From Oscillospiraceae bacterium (GTDB lineage Bacteria > Bacillota > Clostridia > Oscillospirales > Oscillospiraceae), in the NCBI GenBank assembly GCA_017527825.1, contig JAFXPO010000015.1, positions 1 through 38,503 on the forward strand: DNA of 38,503 bases, in the 5' to 3' direction. Within the stretch, counting starts at the first letter, position 1, and each line of letters opens with the position of its first letter. Positions 9,458 to 16,669 of this stretch are shown piece after piece. A program made the translations under genes and the position numbers. Below the pieces are notes generated by a model, which worked only from the letters and a program-made list of their open reading frames with translations, was not told the origin of the DNA and ran no database searches.

Positions 9458-9486
9458 ATGTTAACATTTTTTTAAAAGAATGTCAA
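9458..9486 (-). promoter_or_regulatory. Sigma-A promoter of the GH26-like gene
   Basis: A perfect TTGACA (9486-9481), a 17-nt spacer and TAACAT (9463-9458) lie on the minus strand about 35 nt before the start codon. The ribosome site is GAAAGGA. Confidence 0.7.
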
Positions 9487-9510
9487 CTCAATATACGGCA
9501 CAGTCGTTGG

Positions 9511-9548
9511 CGCAAAACAGCGCCCGCAGCTGCGGGCGCTGTTTTGCG
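9511..9548 (-). terminator. Terminator of the trxB-trxA operon
   Basis: A long, near-perfect palindrome of 38 nt centred at 9529/9530 lies 6 nt after the trxA stop codon. GC-rich inner stem with flanking A and T tracts. Confidence 0.75.
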
Positions 9549-9554
9549 GCTCTC

Positions 9555-9872
9555 TTACAGGTTTGCCTCAATGACCTTAACGAACTCCTGCGGGGGCATG
9601 ACGCCGATCTTCTTGTCGATCTCCTTGCCGTCCTTGAAGAACATCACCGTGGGAATGGACATGATGCCGAAGCGCTGCGCAAGATCAGGTTCGTCGTCCA
9701 CGTTGACCTTGCCCACGACCGCCTTGCCGTCATAGTCCGCCGCGAGCTGCTCGATCACGGGACCGAGCATCTTGCAGGGACCGCACCATTCCGCCCAGAA
9801 ATCCACCACCAGCAGTCCGCTCTGCGCCAGCGCCTTGTCAAAGCCTTCCTCAGAAAAGTGTACCAATGCCAT
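9555..9872 (-). CDS. trxA: Thioredoxin
   Basis: This is a 105-residue disulfide reductant. The active site WAEWCGPCKM lies near residues 26-35, and the cis-Pro loop MSIPTVMFF and the downstream Gly turn are canonical. An upstream ATG at 9935 would add 21 unrelated residues; ATG 9872 follows an AAAGGAG site. It lies 34 nt downstream of the thioredoxin-reductase-like gene on the same strand with a shared promoter and terminator, so the two form a two-gene electron-transfer operon. Confidence 0.95.
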   Translation of the reverse strand: MALVHFSEEGFDKALAQSGLLVVDFWAEWCGPCKMLGPVIEQLAADYDGKAVVGKVNVDDEPDLAQRFGIMSIPTVMFFKDGKEIDKKIGVMPPQEFVKVIEANL

Positions 9873-9906
9873 AATTGTGTCTCCTTTTTGTTGTATTTTG
9901 AATAGT

Positions 9907-10758
9907 TTATTTGTCCTGCTTGTCCAGATATTCACACGCGGACAGCCCCGCGATGTGTCCTTCGCCTACCGCCTTGGCAACCTGCAGCGGCGCGCCGGTG
10001 CAGTCGCCGCAGGCGAATACGCCCTCGACGCTGGTGCGCATGGCGCGGTCGACCTTGATATACCCGCCGTCCAGCTCCAGCGTCGGGAGAAGGTCCGTCG
10101 GCGCGACGGACGCGCGCAGCACGAACACACCCGCGCAGGGTACGTCGGCACCGTCCAGCGTCACGCCGGTGACCATCTGCTCACCGTGAATCTCCAGCTT
10201 GCCCGCGGGGATGAACGGGATATCGTCCGCAAGCTCCGCGGGCTTCTTCGGCGCGGTGTAGGTCACGTTGCAGCCGATGCTCTTGAGGTACTTTGCTTCC
10301 TCCGGCGCGTCCGCCGTGCGCCCCGCCACCACCACGTCCTTGCCGCGGTAGAGCATACCGTCGCAGGTGGCGCAATAGCTCACGCCGCGCCCCAAAAACT
10401 CCTGCTCGCCGGCAAATTTCGTCTGCCGCACCACGCCTGGGGACATGATGAGCGCGCGCCCCTGATACATGTCGGAACCGACGGTGACAGTGAAGCCGTT
10501 CCACGCCATCAGCGAGATCGCGCGACCGGTCACGAACTCCACGCCCGCGCCCTCGGCGTGCTTTTGGAATTCCTCCAGCAGCTCATAGCCGGTGCGGCCG
10601 GGAAGGCCGAGATAGTTGTCAATTTTTTCCGCTTTTGCCAGCGGAGAATCCTGCCAGCGGTTGCCGATGACCAGCGCGGTTTTGCCGCGTCCCCGCGCCG
10701 CTACCGCCGCAGCAAGCCCCGCCGGACCGCTGCCGAGGACAATCAGATCATAATTCAT
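9907..10758 (-). CDS. Thioredoxin reductase-like flavoprotein lacking NADPH motifs
   Basis: The 283-residue protein has the FAD-binding motif GSGPAG (9-14), the redox pair CATC (129-132) followed by D, and the second FAD motif GVFACGDCTG, all typical of low-molecular-weight thioredoxin reductases. The NADPH domain is different. The expected G-x-G-x-x-[AS] is replaced by VVVAGRTADAPEEA (142-155), and the HRRxxxR phosphate-binding motif has no counterpart (KKPAEL instead). It is also about 25-30 residues shorter than NADPH enzymes. Clostridial flavin-dependent thioredoxin reductases that take electrons from ferredoxin (FFTR) show this loss, so I infer ferredoxin- or otherwise NADPH-independent reduction of the adjacent thioredoxin. 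The start has AGGAGG 10 nt upstream. Confidence 0.85.
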   Translation of the reverse strand: MNYDLIVLGSGPAGLAAAVAARGRGKTALVIGNRWQDSPLAKAEKIDNYLGLPGRTGYELLEEFQKHAEGAGVEFVTGRAISLMAWNGFTVTVGSDMYQGRALIMSPGVVRQTKFAGEQEFLGRGVSYCATCDGMLYRGKDVVVAGRTADAPEEAKYLKSIGCNVTYTAPKKPAELADDIPFIPAGKLEIHGEQMVTGVTLDGADVPCAGVFVLRASVAPTDLLPTLELDGGYIKVDRAMRTSVEGVFACGDCTGAPLQVAKAVGEGHIAGLSACEYLDKQDK

Positions 10759-10784
10759 GGCGTTTCGCCTCCTGTTTTTTCCTT

Positions 10785-10813
10785 AGTATACCCGAATCTT
10801 TTCGCTCTGACAA
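10785..10813 (-). promoter_or_regulatory. Sigma-A promoter of the trxB-like/trxA operon
   Basis: TTGTCA (10813-10808), a 17-nt spacer and TATACT (10790-10785) occur on the minus strand 26 nt upstream of the reductase start. Confidence 0.7.
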
Positions 10814-10893
10814 GGGGGTTGCCAAAAAAAGATTGAGTTAAATTGATTTTACCAGATCAATTATGGCGAAACTGTTAATTTTCACGCCATCGC

Positions 10894-10922
10894 TTTACGC
10901 GGCGGGGAGAAGCGTGTATAAT
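10894..10922 (+). promoter_or_regulatory. Sigma-A promoter of the membrane zinc-ribbon gene
   Basis: TTTACG (10894-10899), a 17-nt spacer and a perfect TATAAT (10917-10922) precede the AAAGGAG ribosome site of the next gene. Confidence 0.65.
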
Positions 10923-10943
10923 TCTCAAAAGGAGTGAAGGGAT

Positions 10944-11369
10944 ATGGAGAGCTTTTTCAATCGGTTTCGCAACACGGTCGCGCGTTTCATGTACGGTCGA
11001 TACGGCATCGACCAGCTCGGCTGGGCGACCCTTGTCGCGGAGGTTGTACTGACCTTCGTTGCCGGCTTCGTGCGCTTGCGTGCGGTGTACATGGTGCTGC
11101 GGCTGCTTTCGACGGCGCTGACCGTACTGCTGCTCTACCGGATGTTCTCGCGGGATATGGTGAAACGCCGCGCGGAGAACGCGTGGTTCCTGCGCTGGTG
11201 GACGCCGCTGCGCACCGGTTTTCGCGACGCGCGCTATCGCCGCGCGGACAAGGCGCACAAGTATGTCAAGTGCGCCTGCGGCACATGGTGTCGCGTCCCG
11301 CGGAACGTGGGCAAGGTGGAGCTGATGTGTCCCAAGTGCGGCGCGAAGAAAATCGTCAAAACAGGATAA
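10944..11369 (+). CDS. Small membrane protein with C-terminal zinc ribbon
   Basis: The 141-residue protein has two hydrophobic segments (about residues 26-43 and 48-65) and a very basic middle (RRAENAWFLRWW ... RDARYRR). A C-terminal zinc ribbon (KCACGTWCRVPRNVGKVE then MCPKCGAKK) has two Cys-x-Cys/Cys-x-x-Cys knuckles. ATG 10944 follows AAAGGAGTGAAGGGAT. The gene stands alone between its own promoter and terminator. I do not recognise a characterised homologue. The layout suggests an inner-membrane protein with a cytoplasmic nucleic-acid- or protein-binding tail; that is inference. Confidence 0.75.
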   Translation: MESFFNRFRNTVARFMYGRYGIDQLGWATLVAEVVLTFVAGFVRLRAVYMVLRLLSTALTVLLLYRMFSRDMVKRRAENAWFLRWWTPLRTGFRDARYRRADKAHKYVKCACGTWCRVPRNVGKVELMCPKCGAKKIVKTG

Positions 11370-11372
11370 AAA

Positions 11373-11397
11373 CCGGCGTGCTCACGCCGGCTTTTCC
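11373..11397 (+). terminator. Terminator of the membrane zinc-ribbon gene
   Basis: An 8-bp stem of CCGGCGTG with CACGCCGG followed by CTTTT, immediately after the stop codon. Confidence 0.75.
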
Positions 11398-11453
11398 TTT
11401 GCGGCGCGTCAGGGCGACCGCCCCGCAATAGACTAAAAACAGGAGGCAATGGC

Positions 11454-12026
11454 ATGACGGAATCGACACTTCGCCTGTACCATACGGGCTATGCGGAGAT
11501 TCGCAGCCCGGATATCCGCTTCGGTCGGAAAAACGCGGACTTTGGGCAGGGCTTCTATCTGTCCGACAGCGACGAGTTCGCCGGAAAGTGGATGCGAGAA
11601 CGGCGGGACGCCGTCATTCACGTCAACGCCTACGAGCTGAACCTCGCGGGGCTTCGGGTTCTGCGCTTCACGCGGGACGCCGGCTGGATGGACTACATCC
11701 TCCGAAACCGTGCGGGCTACGCGGATGCACACCCGGAGGCGGACGTGATCATCGGTCCCATTGCCAACGACACGATCTACGACACCCTCGGTATTCTGAC
11801 CAGCGGCGTTCTGAGCCGCGAGCAGTCTCTGGAACTGCTGCGCGCAGGTCTGTGCTTTGAGCAAACGGTCATCAAGACAGAACAGGCGGCGGCGCGGCTC
11901 CAATGGCAATCCGTCCGCACACTGGCGCCCGGCGAAGCCGCCGCTTTCCGGGAGCGGGTCCAGCAGGAGGAAGCTGCCTATCAGGCGCTCCTTGCGCGGA
12001 CGCTGGAGCGGATAACGCAGGAGTAG
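11454..12026 (+). CDS. DUF3990 family protein, copy 1
   Basis: The N-terminal third carries the DUF3990 signature: LYHTGYAEIRSPDI, then GRKNADFGQGFYLS and FAGKWM. DUF3990 proteins are thought to adopt an ADP-ribosyltransferase-like fold and are often linked to toxin or defence genes; activity here is not shown. The middle holds a conserved N-R-A-G-Y-A-D-A-H-P-E-A-D block and GPIANDTIYDTL. The C-terminus is helical and Glu/Ala-rich. Length 190. AGGAGG lies 7 nt before the start. A paralogue is at 32849-33418. No antitoxin-like partner is adjacent here; the next gene is convergent. Confidence 0.82.
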   Translation: MTESTLRLYHTGYAEIRSPDIRFGRKNADFGQGFYLSDSDEFAGKWMRERRDAVIHVNAYELNLAGLRVLRFTRDAGWMDYILRNRAGYADAHPEADVIIGPIANDTIYDTLGILTSGVLSREQSLELLRAGLCFEQTVIKTEQAAARLQWQSVRTLAPGEAAAFRERVQQEEAAYQALLARTLERITQE

Positions 12027-12041
12027 CGAAACTCGGCGAAT

Positions 12042-12668
12042 TTAAGTGGTGTAGTCGCCACACGGCGCCGTCACCGGCTGCTGTCCGTCGTGGGCTTGCC
12101 ACGCGCATTCCGCCAGTCGGATATCGCTGAACACGGCGGTAAAGGACGACTCTTCAGGCGAACAGGCATAAATACCGAACCGCACGGTTCCCGCGCCCTC
12201 CGGCATGTGGCAAATCCGCATCTGCTTCCAGCGTGCGCCGTCCTCGGAGCATTCGATGCAATAGTCATCCTCCCGTCGGCTCAGACGATACCACATACTT
12301 TTAATGCTTGCCGGAATCTCTGTCGTCGCCCAGTCGGACCAGCCGTGGTTCGTGACCACGCTGCCGAGATGCTGATATTCTGCGTTTTCATACTCAACGG
12401 AGGCTTTGAGCCAGTTCTCGCTGTCGAGGTACATGACGATGCCGCACTGGTCAAAACGCCGGTGGCTTGCCGGAAAAGACGTTTTTACGAGGAAGCTGAA
12501 GAACTTTTCGTTTGACTCCATCTGCAAAACCGGTGCGTTATCGTTGCGAAAATGATAGTAGGTTCTTTGCCACAGGTCGGTATGCGGCGCTGTGGTTATG
12601 GTTACCCTGCCGCTTTCTATTGAGAACGCTTTTGGCTCCCGCATCCAGCGGAACGATTCCATGTTCAT
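12042..12668 (-). CDS. DUF1349 family protein (concanavalin-like fold)
   Basis: The 208-residue protein resembles DUF1349 proteins (regulation of enolase protein 1 family): FSIESGRVTITTAPHTDLWQRTYY near the start, GIVMYLDSENWLKASVEY in the middle and WYRLSRREDDYCIECSEDG, then RFGIYACSPEESSFTAVFSD at the end. This is a beta-jelly-roll, carbohydrate-binding-like layout; function is not established. The true start is ATG 12668, with GGGAG 7 nt upstream; an earlier in-frame ATG at 12797 would overlap the preceding gene with unrelated sequence. It begins 4 nt after the stop of the ArsC/Spx-like gene, so the two are co-transcribed. Confidence 0.82.
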   Translation of the reverse strand: MNMESFRWMREPKAFSIESGRVTITTAPHTDLWQRTYYHFRNDNAPVLQMESNEKFFSFLVKTSFPASHRRFDQCGIVMYLDSENWLKASVEYENAEYQHLGSVVTNHGWSDWATTEIPASIKSMWYRLSRREDDYCIECSEDGARWKQMRICHMPEGAGTVRFGIYACSPEESSFTAVFSDIRLAECAWQAHDGQQPVTAPCGDYTT

Positions 12669-12672
12669 GCCG

Positions 12673-13023
12673 TCACTCCCACGTTTTCCAGACGTCGGGC
12701 TGATAGCCCACCGTAGCTTGCTTGCCGTTGCGCACCACCGGCGTTTTGATGAGCTGCTGGTTCTCAAATACCTTGTCCAGCTTGTCAGCGTCCACAAGAT
12801 ACTTCACCAACGCCAACGTCTGTGTATCCTTCACGTTGGGGTCCAGCAGGTTGTCGAGACCTTTCACCGCCTGAACGACGCTTTGCAGCTCGCCCCGGCT
12901 CATGCCTTTTTCCTTCAGGTCGATCATCTGGTACTTGACGCGGCGCTCCTTAAAGTAGCGTTCCGCTTTTTTCGTATCAAAGCACTTTTTTGTGCCGAAA
13001 ATCTGAATGTTCATTTCACTCAT
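12673..13023 (-). CDS. ArsC/Spx family protein
   Basis: This 116-residue thioredoxin-fold protein has FGTKKCFDTKKAERYFKER near the N-terminus with a single Cys, and TPVVRNGKQATVGYQPDVWKTW at the end. The CxxC of Spx is absent (C-F-D-T), so it fits the ArsC-like single-cysteine group. It could be an arsenate reductase relative or a stress regulator; the genome context does not decide. Two starts are possible (ATG 13023 or ATG 13014, three codons later); the GAGGAAGG site fits the second better. First gene of an operon with the DUF1349 gene. Confidence 0.85.
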   Translation of the reverse strand: MSEMNIQIFGTKKCFDTKKAERYFKERRVKYQMIDLKEKGMSRGELQSVVQAVKGLDNLLDPNVKDTQTLALVKYLVDADKLDKVFENQQLIKTPVVRNGKQATVGYQPDVWKTWE

Positions 13024-13093
13024 GCCTTCCTCTGCGACGAATCAGCAGGCATATCCTGCCGCAGACACCCGCACGCTTTCTCACTTTCCCCCC

Positions 13094-13122
13094 ATTATAC
13101 GGTATCAAACGGCAAAAGGCAA
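13094..13122 (-). promoter_or_regulatory. Sigma-A promoter of the ArsC/Spx-like operon
   Basis: TTGCCT (13122-13117), a 17-nt spacer and a perfect TATAAT (13099-13094) on the minus strand. The surrounding 40 bp closely resemble 33491-33527. Confidence 0.65.
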
Positions 13123-13219
13123 CGGATTTTGTGCTGTAGGCAGATGGCTTCGGGCAGCGAACGCCTGAGCCTGCCGGCATTCCGCCTGAAAGATGGAGAA
13201 GCCTAAATTCCGCAAGGAA

Positions 13220-13708
13220 TTAACCTATACGCAAAGGAAGGGGCAGTGCGAGGGTGTCATAGATTTCGCGTTGCCTGAGGGTCGGAGGGTTTAAGAGCCT
13301 TGCCTCTCTTCCGCCCGGTACACAAAGTGATTTGAGTTTATCCAATTCCAGCAGCAATTTTCTTAGCGTGCAGGTATTTTCGCGCATATAGTCCTTCAGA
13401 TGCCGGAGCAAATAGGAGCGCACAATCAAGGCAATAAACGCGACAAACAACTTTCCCTGAGCCGTTTCGGAACGATGGCTTCTCAGGCGTTTCATATCCA
13501 ACTCGTTTTTCAAGTTATCAAAACTCTTTTCCACCACATCACGACAACGGTAGATGTCCAGAATCTCCGCCGTCGTTTTCTTATGCCTTTGTTTGCCGTT
13601 TATGAATTCATTGTCTTCCACCATATACCGCAAGTGGGCTTTGTCTGAAATGCTGCCTGGATATGCCCGATAATACAGCGTCACAAATGTCACCGCCACA
13701 AAGCCCAT
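13220..13708 (-). pseudogene. 5'-truncated IS transposase (IS4/IS1634-like), C-terminal part
   Basis: The 162-residue frame is the C-terminal part of a DDE transposase. It has YYRAYPGSISDKAHL, then DIYRCRDVVEKSFDNLKNEL, which carries the Y-x2-R-D-x3-E signature with the last acidic catalytic residue, and RLRSHRSETAQGKLFVAFIAL. IS4/IS1634-type enzymes are usually over 400 residues, so the N-terminal two thirds are missing. The upstream end meets the broken 5' end of the oppositely oriented ATPase relic at about 13690-13700. This suggests that insertion followed by deletion disrupted both genes. The remnant cannot be active. Confidence 0.8.
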
Positions 13709-14195
13709 CCCGGAGGACGACTATATCGCGAGCCTGCCCGCCATGCGAAACCTGTGCGCGATGGTTGGACTGGATTTTCGCAAGCCCGTGACCTTCTTTG
13801 TCGGGGAGAACGGCATCGGCAAGTCCACGCTCAACGAGGCGATTGCCGTTCACGCGGGCTTCAACGCCGAGGGCAGCTCACAAAACTTCAACTTCTCAGC
13901 GCACGCCTCCTGCTCCGACCTCTACCACTATATCACACTCTCGCGCAGCATAGAGCGCAACACGGATGGTTTCTTCCTCCGCGCCGAGAGTTTCCTGTCG
14001 CTGGTGGAGCACCGTTTCCGAGGGCACGGGCTGTACATTCTCGACGAACCGGAGGCGGCGAACTCGCCGATCCTGATGACCTTACACGGCGCGGAGATCT
14101 ACGAGCTGACCGAGGACGACATCCGCGCTGTGCGGTATCAGGGCACGGAGCGCGTTCAGGTGACGAAGCAGTTTCTGAACGCCCGGAGCAGATAA
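13698..14195 (+). pseudogene. Decayed AAA/ABC-type ATPase gene
   Basis: Coding similarity starts before the first ATG (13743): K-P-I-P-E-D-D-Y-I-A-S-L-P-A matches the usual N-terminal region of this small ATPase family. Walker A is intact (FFVGENGIGKST), then FNAEGSSQNFNFSA and DGFFLRAESF. The frame then jumps directly to LSLVEHRF and Walker B LYILDEPEAA, and jumps again to NSPILM. In relatives, a stretch containing the signature motif (S-H-G-E-S-F) separates AESF from LSLVE, and about 30 residues lie between EPEAA and SPILM. Both look like in-frame deletions at short repeats (ESF; A-x-S-P). With the start also lost at the IS junction, I call it a pseudogene. Confidence 0.75.
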
Positions 14196-14296
14196 TACGG
14201 TATTTGGAGATCGGGGAGTAAATTTGGTTGCGATTAGGGGTTTGATGGTGTAGAATAATGACGTAATTTTGAGATTTAGCGAGAAAGTTTGATTGC

Positions 14297-14560
14297 GTGA
14301 ATAAAAACAGAATGCAGCTCTATCTTGTCGTGGTGGATTTCGTGCGCCGCCGGAACAAGCGCGGCGGCGAGTACGGGATGCCGGTCTCGATCCTGCTCCC
14401 GCCTGAGGCGGTCTGGGGCTATGACGCCGTAGCCGCCGCCTACTCGGAGCTGCCCGAGGACTCCGCGCGGCGCATTGCGGAGCAGATTTACAGGCACTGG
14501 CCCTCCGCCGACGAAAAGGCGGTCCGGCGAATGGTCGGAAGACGGCACTATAATGGATAA
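14297..14560 (+). CDS. Hypothetical protein, possibly a 3' gene remnant
   Basis: The 87-residue frame begins at GTG without a convincing ribosome site. It is strongly basic at the start (F-V-R-R-R-N-K-R-G-G-E-Y-G), then has MPVSILLPPEAVWGYDAV and a helical end with R-R-I-A-E-Q-I-Y-R-H-W. GC content and codon use match the chromosome. The lack of a start signal and its position next to the relic ATPase make a truncated C-terminal fragment plausible. Not recognised. Confidence 0.4.
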   Translation: MNKNRMQLYLVVVDFVRRRNKRGGEYGMPVSILLPPEAVWGYDAVAAAYSELPEDSARRIAEQIYRHWPSADEKAVRRMVGRRHYNG

Positions 14561-14592
14561 CACAAAAACCCGGCTGGAAAGAAGGCTATCAT

Positions 14593-15348
14593 ATGGGCTT
14601 TATCAGGATTACGGCGGAGAACATTGACGCTGAGCACATTTGCTGCGCCATGTCAAACAAGCAGAGCGACAGGAAAAAAGATTGGCTCAGGGAACGCTTT
14701 GACGAGGGGCTGGTCTTCTACCGAAGCGAAGAACGCGGGAAGTGTTTCATCGAGTACATCCCCGCCGAAAACGCGTGGCATCCGCTGGACGCGGACGGGT
14801 ATCTGCACATCGACTGCCTGTGGGTATCCGGCGCGCTCAAGGGTCACGGATACGCAAACGATCTTCTGAACGAGTGCGTCGGGGACGCGAGGGCGCAGGA
14901 GAAAAAGGGGCTGTCCATCCTGTCCTCCGCCAAAAAGAAGGGCTTTCTCGCCGACCCCAAATTCCTCAAGCATAAGGGCTTCCGGGTCGCGGACGAAGCC
15001 GACTGCGGGATACAGCTCTGGTATCTGCCGTTGCGCGACGGTGAAGAACCCCCGCGCTTCAAGGACTGCGCAAAACATCCGCAGGTCACGGAGGGCGGTT
15101 TCGTGCTCTATTATTCCGACCAGTGCCCCTATACCTACTACTGGGTGCCGCGTCTCGCTGAGGCGGCAGAGGCGCACGGCGTCCCGCTGAAGATCGTCCA
15201 CATCGACAGCCGCGGGGCGGCGCAGAACGCGCCGTCGCCGGTGACCAACTTCACGCTCTTCCAAGACGGATGTTTCCTCACGCATGAGATCCAGTCCGAG
15301 AAAAAGTTCCTCGCGCTCGCGGGAATTAAGGATATATCCGCCACATGA
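14593..15348 (+). CDS. GNAT N-acetyltransferase with YoaP-like C-terminal domain
   Basis: Residues about 1-140 form a GNAT domain: FIEYIPAENAWHPLDADGYL and IDCLWVSGALKGHGYANDLL hold the beta4 strand and the acetyl-CoA loop (here G-A-L-K-G-H-G-Y-A). Residues about 165-245 match the YoaP domain found at the end of Bacillus YoaP-type acetyltransferases, with YYSDQCPYTYYWVP (a thioredoxin-like C-P segment) and APSPVTNFTLFQDG. Length 251 is typical. A GAAAGAAGG site lies about 8 nt upstream. It probably acetylates a small molecule; substrate unknown. Confidence 0.88.
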   Translation: MGFIRITAENIDAEHICCAMSNKQSDRKKDWLRERFDEGLVFYRSEERGKCFIEYIPAENAWHPLDADGYLHIDCLWVSGALKGHGYANDLLNECVGDARAQEKKGLSILSSAKKKGFLADPKFLKHKGFRVADEADCGIQLWYLPLRDGEEPPRFKDCAKHPQVTEGGFVLYYSDQCPYTYYWVPRLAEAAEAHGVPLKIVHIDSRGAAQNAPSPVTNFTLFQDGCFLTHEIQSEKKFLALAGIKDISAT

Positions 15349-15496
15349 AATAAATGCGAGCGAACCATATAGAACATGTCGTTGGAAAGACGCCCTTTTG
15401 GAACTCAATCGCACACATGATTCATAAGGTCTAGTCCTGTTTATCGTACACCTCATTTGCTACGCTATATCCAGAACAGCAAAGGAGGTAAGCGAT

Positions 15497-15601
15497 ATGC
15501 GCGGCTACTATTCTTCATTCGGGTACTGTGGACTCGTCGACGGGAGGTACAAGCTCTTCGCCACCGAGGAGGATTACAGGGATTACATGATGCAGCGATA
15601 A
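15497..15601 (+). CDS. 34-residue small protein
   Basis: ATG 15497 follows a perfect AAAGGAGGT 7 nt upstream and opens a 34-codon frame. It starts MRGYYSSFGYCGLVDGRY and ends in the acidic, aromatic ATEEDYRDYMMQR. Small proteins with a K/R-G-Y-Y-x-S-x-G-Y start and F-A-T-E-x-D-Y end recur in gut Firmicutes accessory regions, as far as I recall; function unknown. It is followed after 20 nt by a zinc-ribbon gene on the same strand. Confidence 0.65.
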   Translation: MRGYYSSFGYCGLVDGRYKLFATEEDYRDYMMQR

Positions 15602-15621
15602 GAATCAGGGAGGGCATTGAG

Positions 15622-15849
15622 ATGGCATATTTTACCTGCAACAACTGCAACTACACATTCTTTATGCAAGAAGCGCCCAAGGCATGCCCGGACTGCGGCA
15701 AGGTTGTAGTGAAACGGACCGTCAACAACGGAAGCTGCGCCGTCGAAAGCGCTGTGCCGGCTATCCGACCGGCGAGTGACGCCGAGTTGGTGTGGTTTCA
15801 GCACGTTCAGGCAGAGCTGGCAGCTGAGAAGGTGTGGGCGTCCGCATAA
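15622..15849 (+). CDS. Small zinc-ribbon protein
   Basis: The 75-residue product starts MAYFTCNNCNYTFFMQEAP, followed by ACPDCGKVVVKR. The two Cys-x-x-Cys pairs 17-20 residues apart form a rubredoxin-like zinc ribbon. The tail is Ala/Glu-rich. An AGGGAGG site lies 8 nt before ATG. It probably shares a transcript with the preceding 34-residue gene and ends at the hairpin at 15879. Role unknown. Confidence 0.75.
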   Translation: MAYFTCNNCNYTFFMQEAPKACPDCGKVVVKRTVNNGSCAVESAVPAIRPASDAELVWFQHVQAELAAEKVWASA

Positions 15850-16375
15850 TCAACGCAAGAACCAGGCTATTTGCAACGAAAATCTCCGAAAACTTCGGTT
15901 TTCGGAGATTTTTGCGTTTTTCCGGCGTGATTTCAATCGAATAGCGCCCGATACGCCCCGTAGCGCTGCTACAGCGTCTCCTTGCCCGGCGAGAAAAAGC
16001 GGCGTGGGATGTGGCAGTAGCCGTCGGGGGTTCTTGTCCAGATGCTTCTGGTGATATTCCCCGGCGGAGAAGAAGCTGCGCAGCGGCTCCACCTCCACCG
16101 CAAGCAGCCGTCCGCGAGATAGATCGTTTGCATGTTGCAAGCCCCCCTTTGCGTCCTATGAACTGATCCACCGAGATGTTATAGCGCTTTACCATGTCAA
16201 AGAAAAGCGGCAAGCTCGGTTGCTGTCCCACATTTTCAATGTTGGCTAAATAGCGCGGCGAGATACTAAAAGCCTCGGACGCTTGTTTGCGCGATTTCTT
16301 ATGCGCCACGCGCGCGGCCTTGAGCGCAGCACCAAAGGGCTTAAAATTTAATTCTGTAACAGGCCGTTTAGACAT
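15761..16375 (-). CDS. XRE-family regulator with an aberrant C-terminus
   Basis: Residues 1-75 are a Cro/C1 helix-turn-helix domain of the type carried by integrative elements: LNFKPFGAALKAARVAHK, then ISPRYLANIENVGQQPSL and MVKRYNISVDQFI. From about residue 77 the frame runs through the remains of msrA (15969-16133), a terminator, and part of the opposite-strand zinc-ribbon gene. The last 125 residues are therefore probably not selected protein sequence. The functional gene likely ended near 16140 before a deletion joined it to the msrA relic. It is divergent from the LytTR gene across 294 bp. Confidence 0.6.
   Translation of the reverse strand: MSKRPVTELNFKPFGAALKAARVAHKKSRKQASEAFSISPRYLANIENVGQQPSLPLFFDMVKRYNISVDQFIGRKGGLATCKRSISRTAACGGGGAAAQLLLRRGISPEASGQEPPTATATSHAAFSRRARRRCSSATGRIGRYSIEITPEKRKNLRKPKFSEIFVANSLVLALIMRTPTPSQLPALPERAETTPTRRHSPVG
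15879..15915 (+). terminator. Terminator of the small-protein pair
   Basis: A perfect 15-bp stem (15879-15893 with 15898-15912) closed by the very stable C(TTCG)G tetraloop and followed by Ts. Confidence 0.88.
15969..16133 (-). pseudogene. msrA: msrA relic (peptide methionine sulfoxide reductase A)
   Basis: ATG 16133 opens M-Q-T-I-Y-L-A-D-G-C, the MsrA start with its catalytic Cys region. It is joined, out of frame, to VEVEPLRSFFSAGEYHQKH and LDKNP, the MsrA C-terminal domain. After a run of five C an extra base shifts the frame again, and D-G-Y-C-H-I-P followed by R-R-F-F-S-P-G-K-E-T-L and TAG (15969-15971) complete the normal end. The whole middle (over 100 residues) is deleted, and two frame changes remain. 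The gene is dead. Confidence 0.8.
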
Positions 16376-16591
16376 ACCAAATCACCCTGCTACATTCTAT
16401 CGTTCACACAATTATTTGGATATGATTACACAATTCCTTGATACAGATTATAGTTCATATCTGCATTCACGACTTTTTTCGACAAGCAATTTTTTAACCG
16501 CTCATGTCAAATTACATACCGCCTGTGCGGGAGCCCTTGCATATTCGGCCTGCCTTATATATGATTGAGCCAAATAAAACAGCGTTTCCTG

Positions 16592-16630
16592 CTACACCGT
16601 TCCGACCACAGGGTGCAGTTTGCATATAAT
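16592..16630 (+). promoter_or_regulatory. Promoter region of the LytTR-DUF3021 genes with an inverted repeat
   Basis: A perfect TATAAT (16625-16630) lies 39 nt before the LytTR start, without a good -35 box. The inverted repeat CTACACC (16592-16598) and GGTGCAG (16612-16618) flanks the place where -35 would be. This layout suits an activator-dependent promoter; the link to the LytTR protein is inference. Confidence 0.4.
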
Positions 16631-16669
16631 ACAGTTAGTGTTTTGACTTTCTATAGGTGGTGCAAAAGA

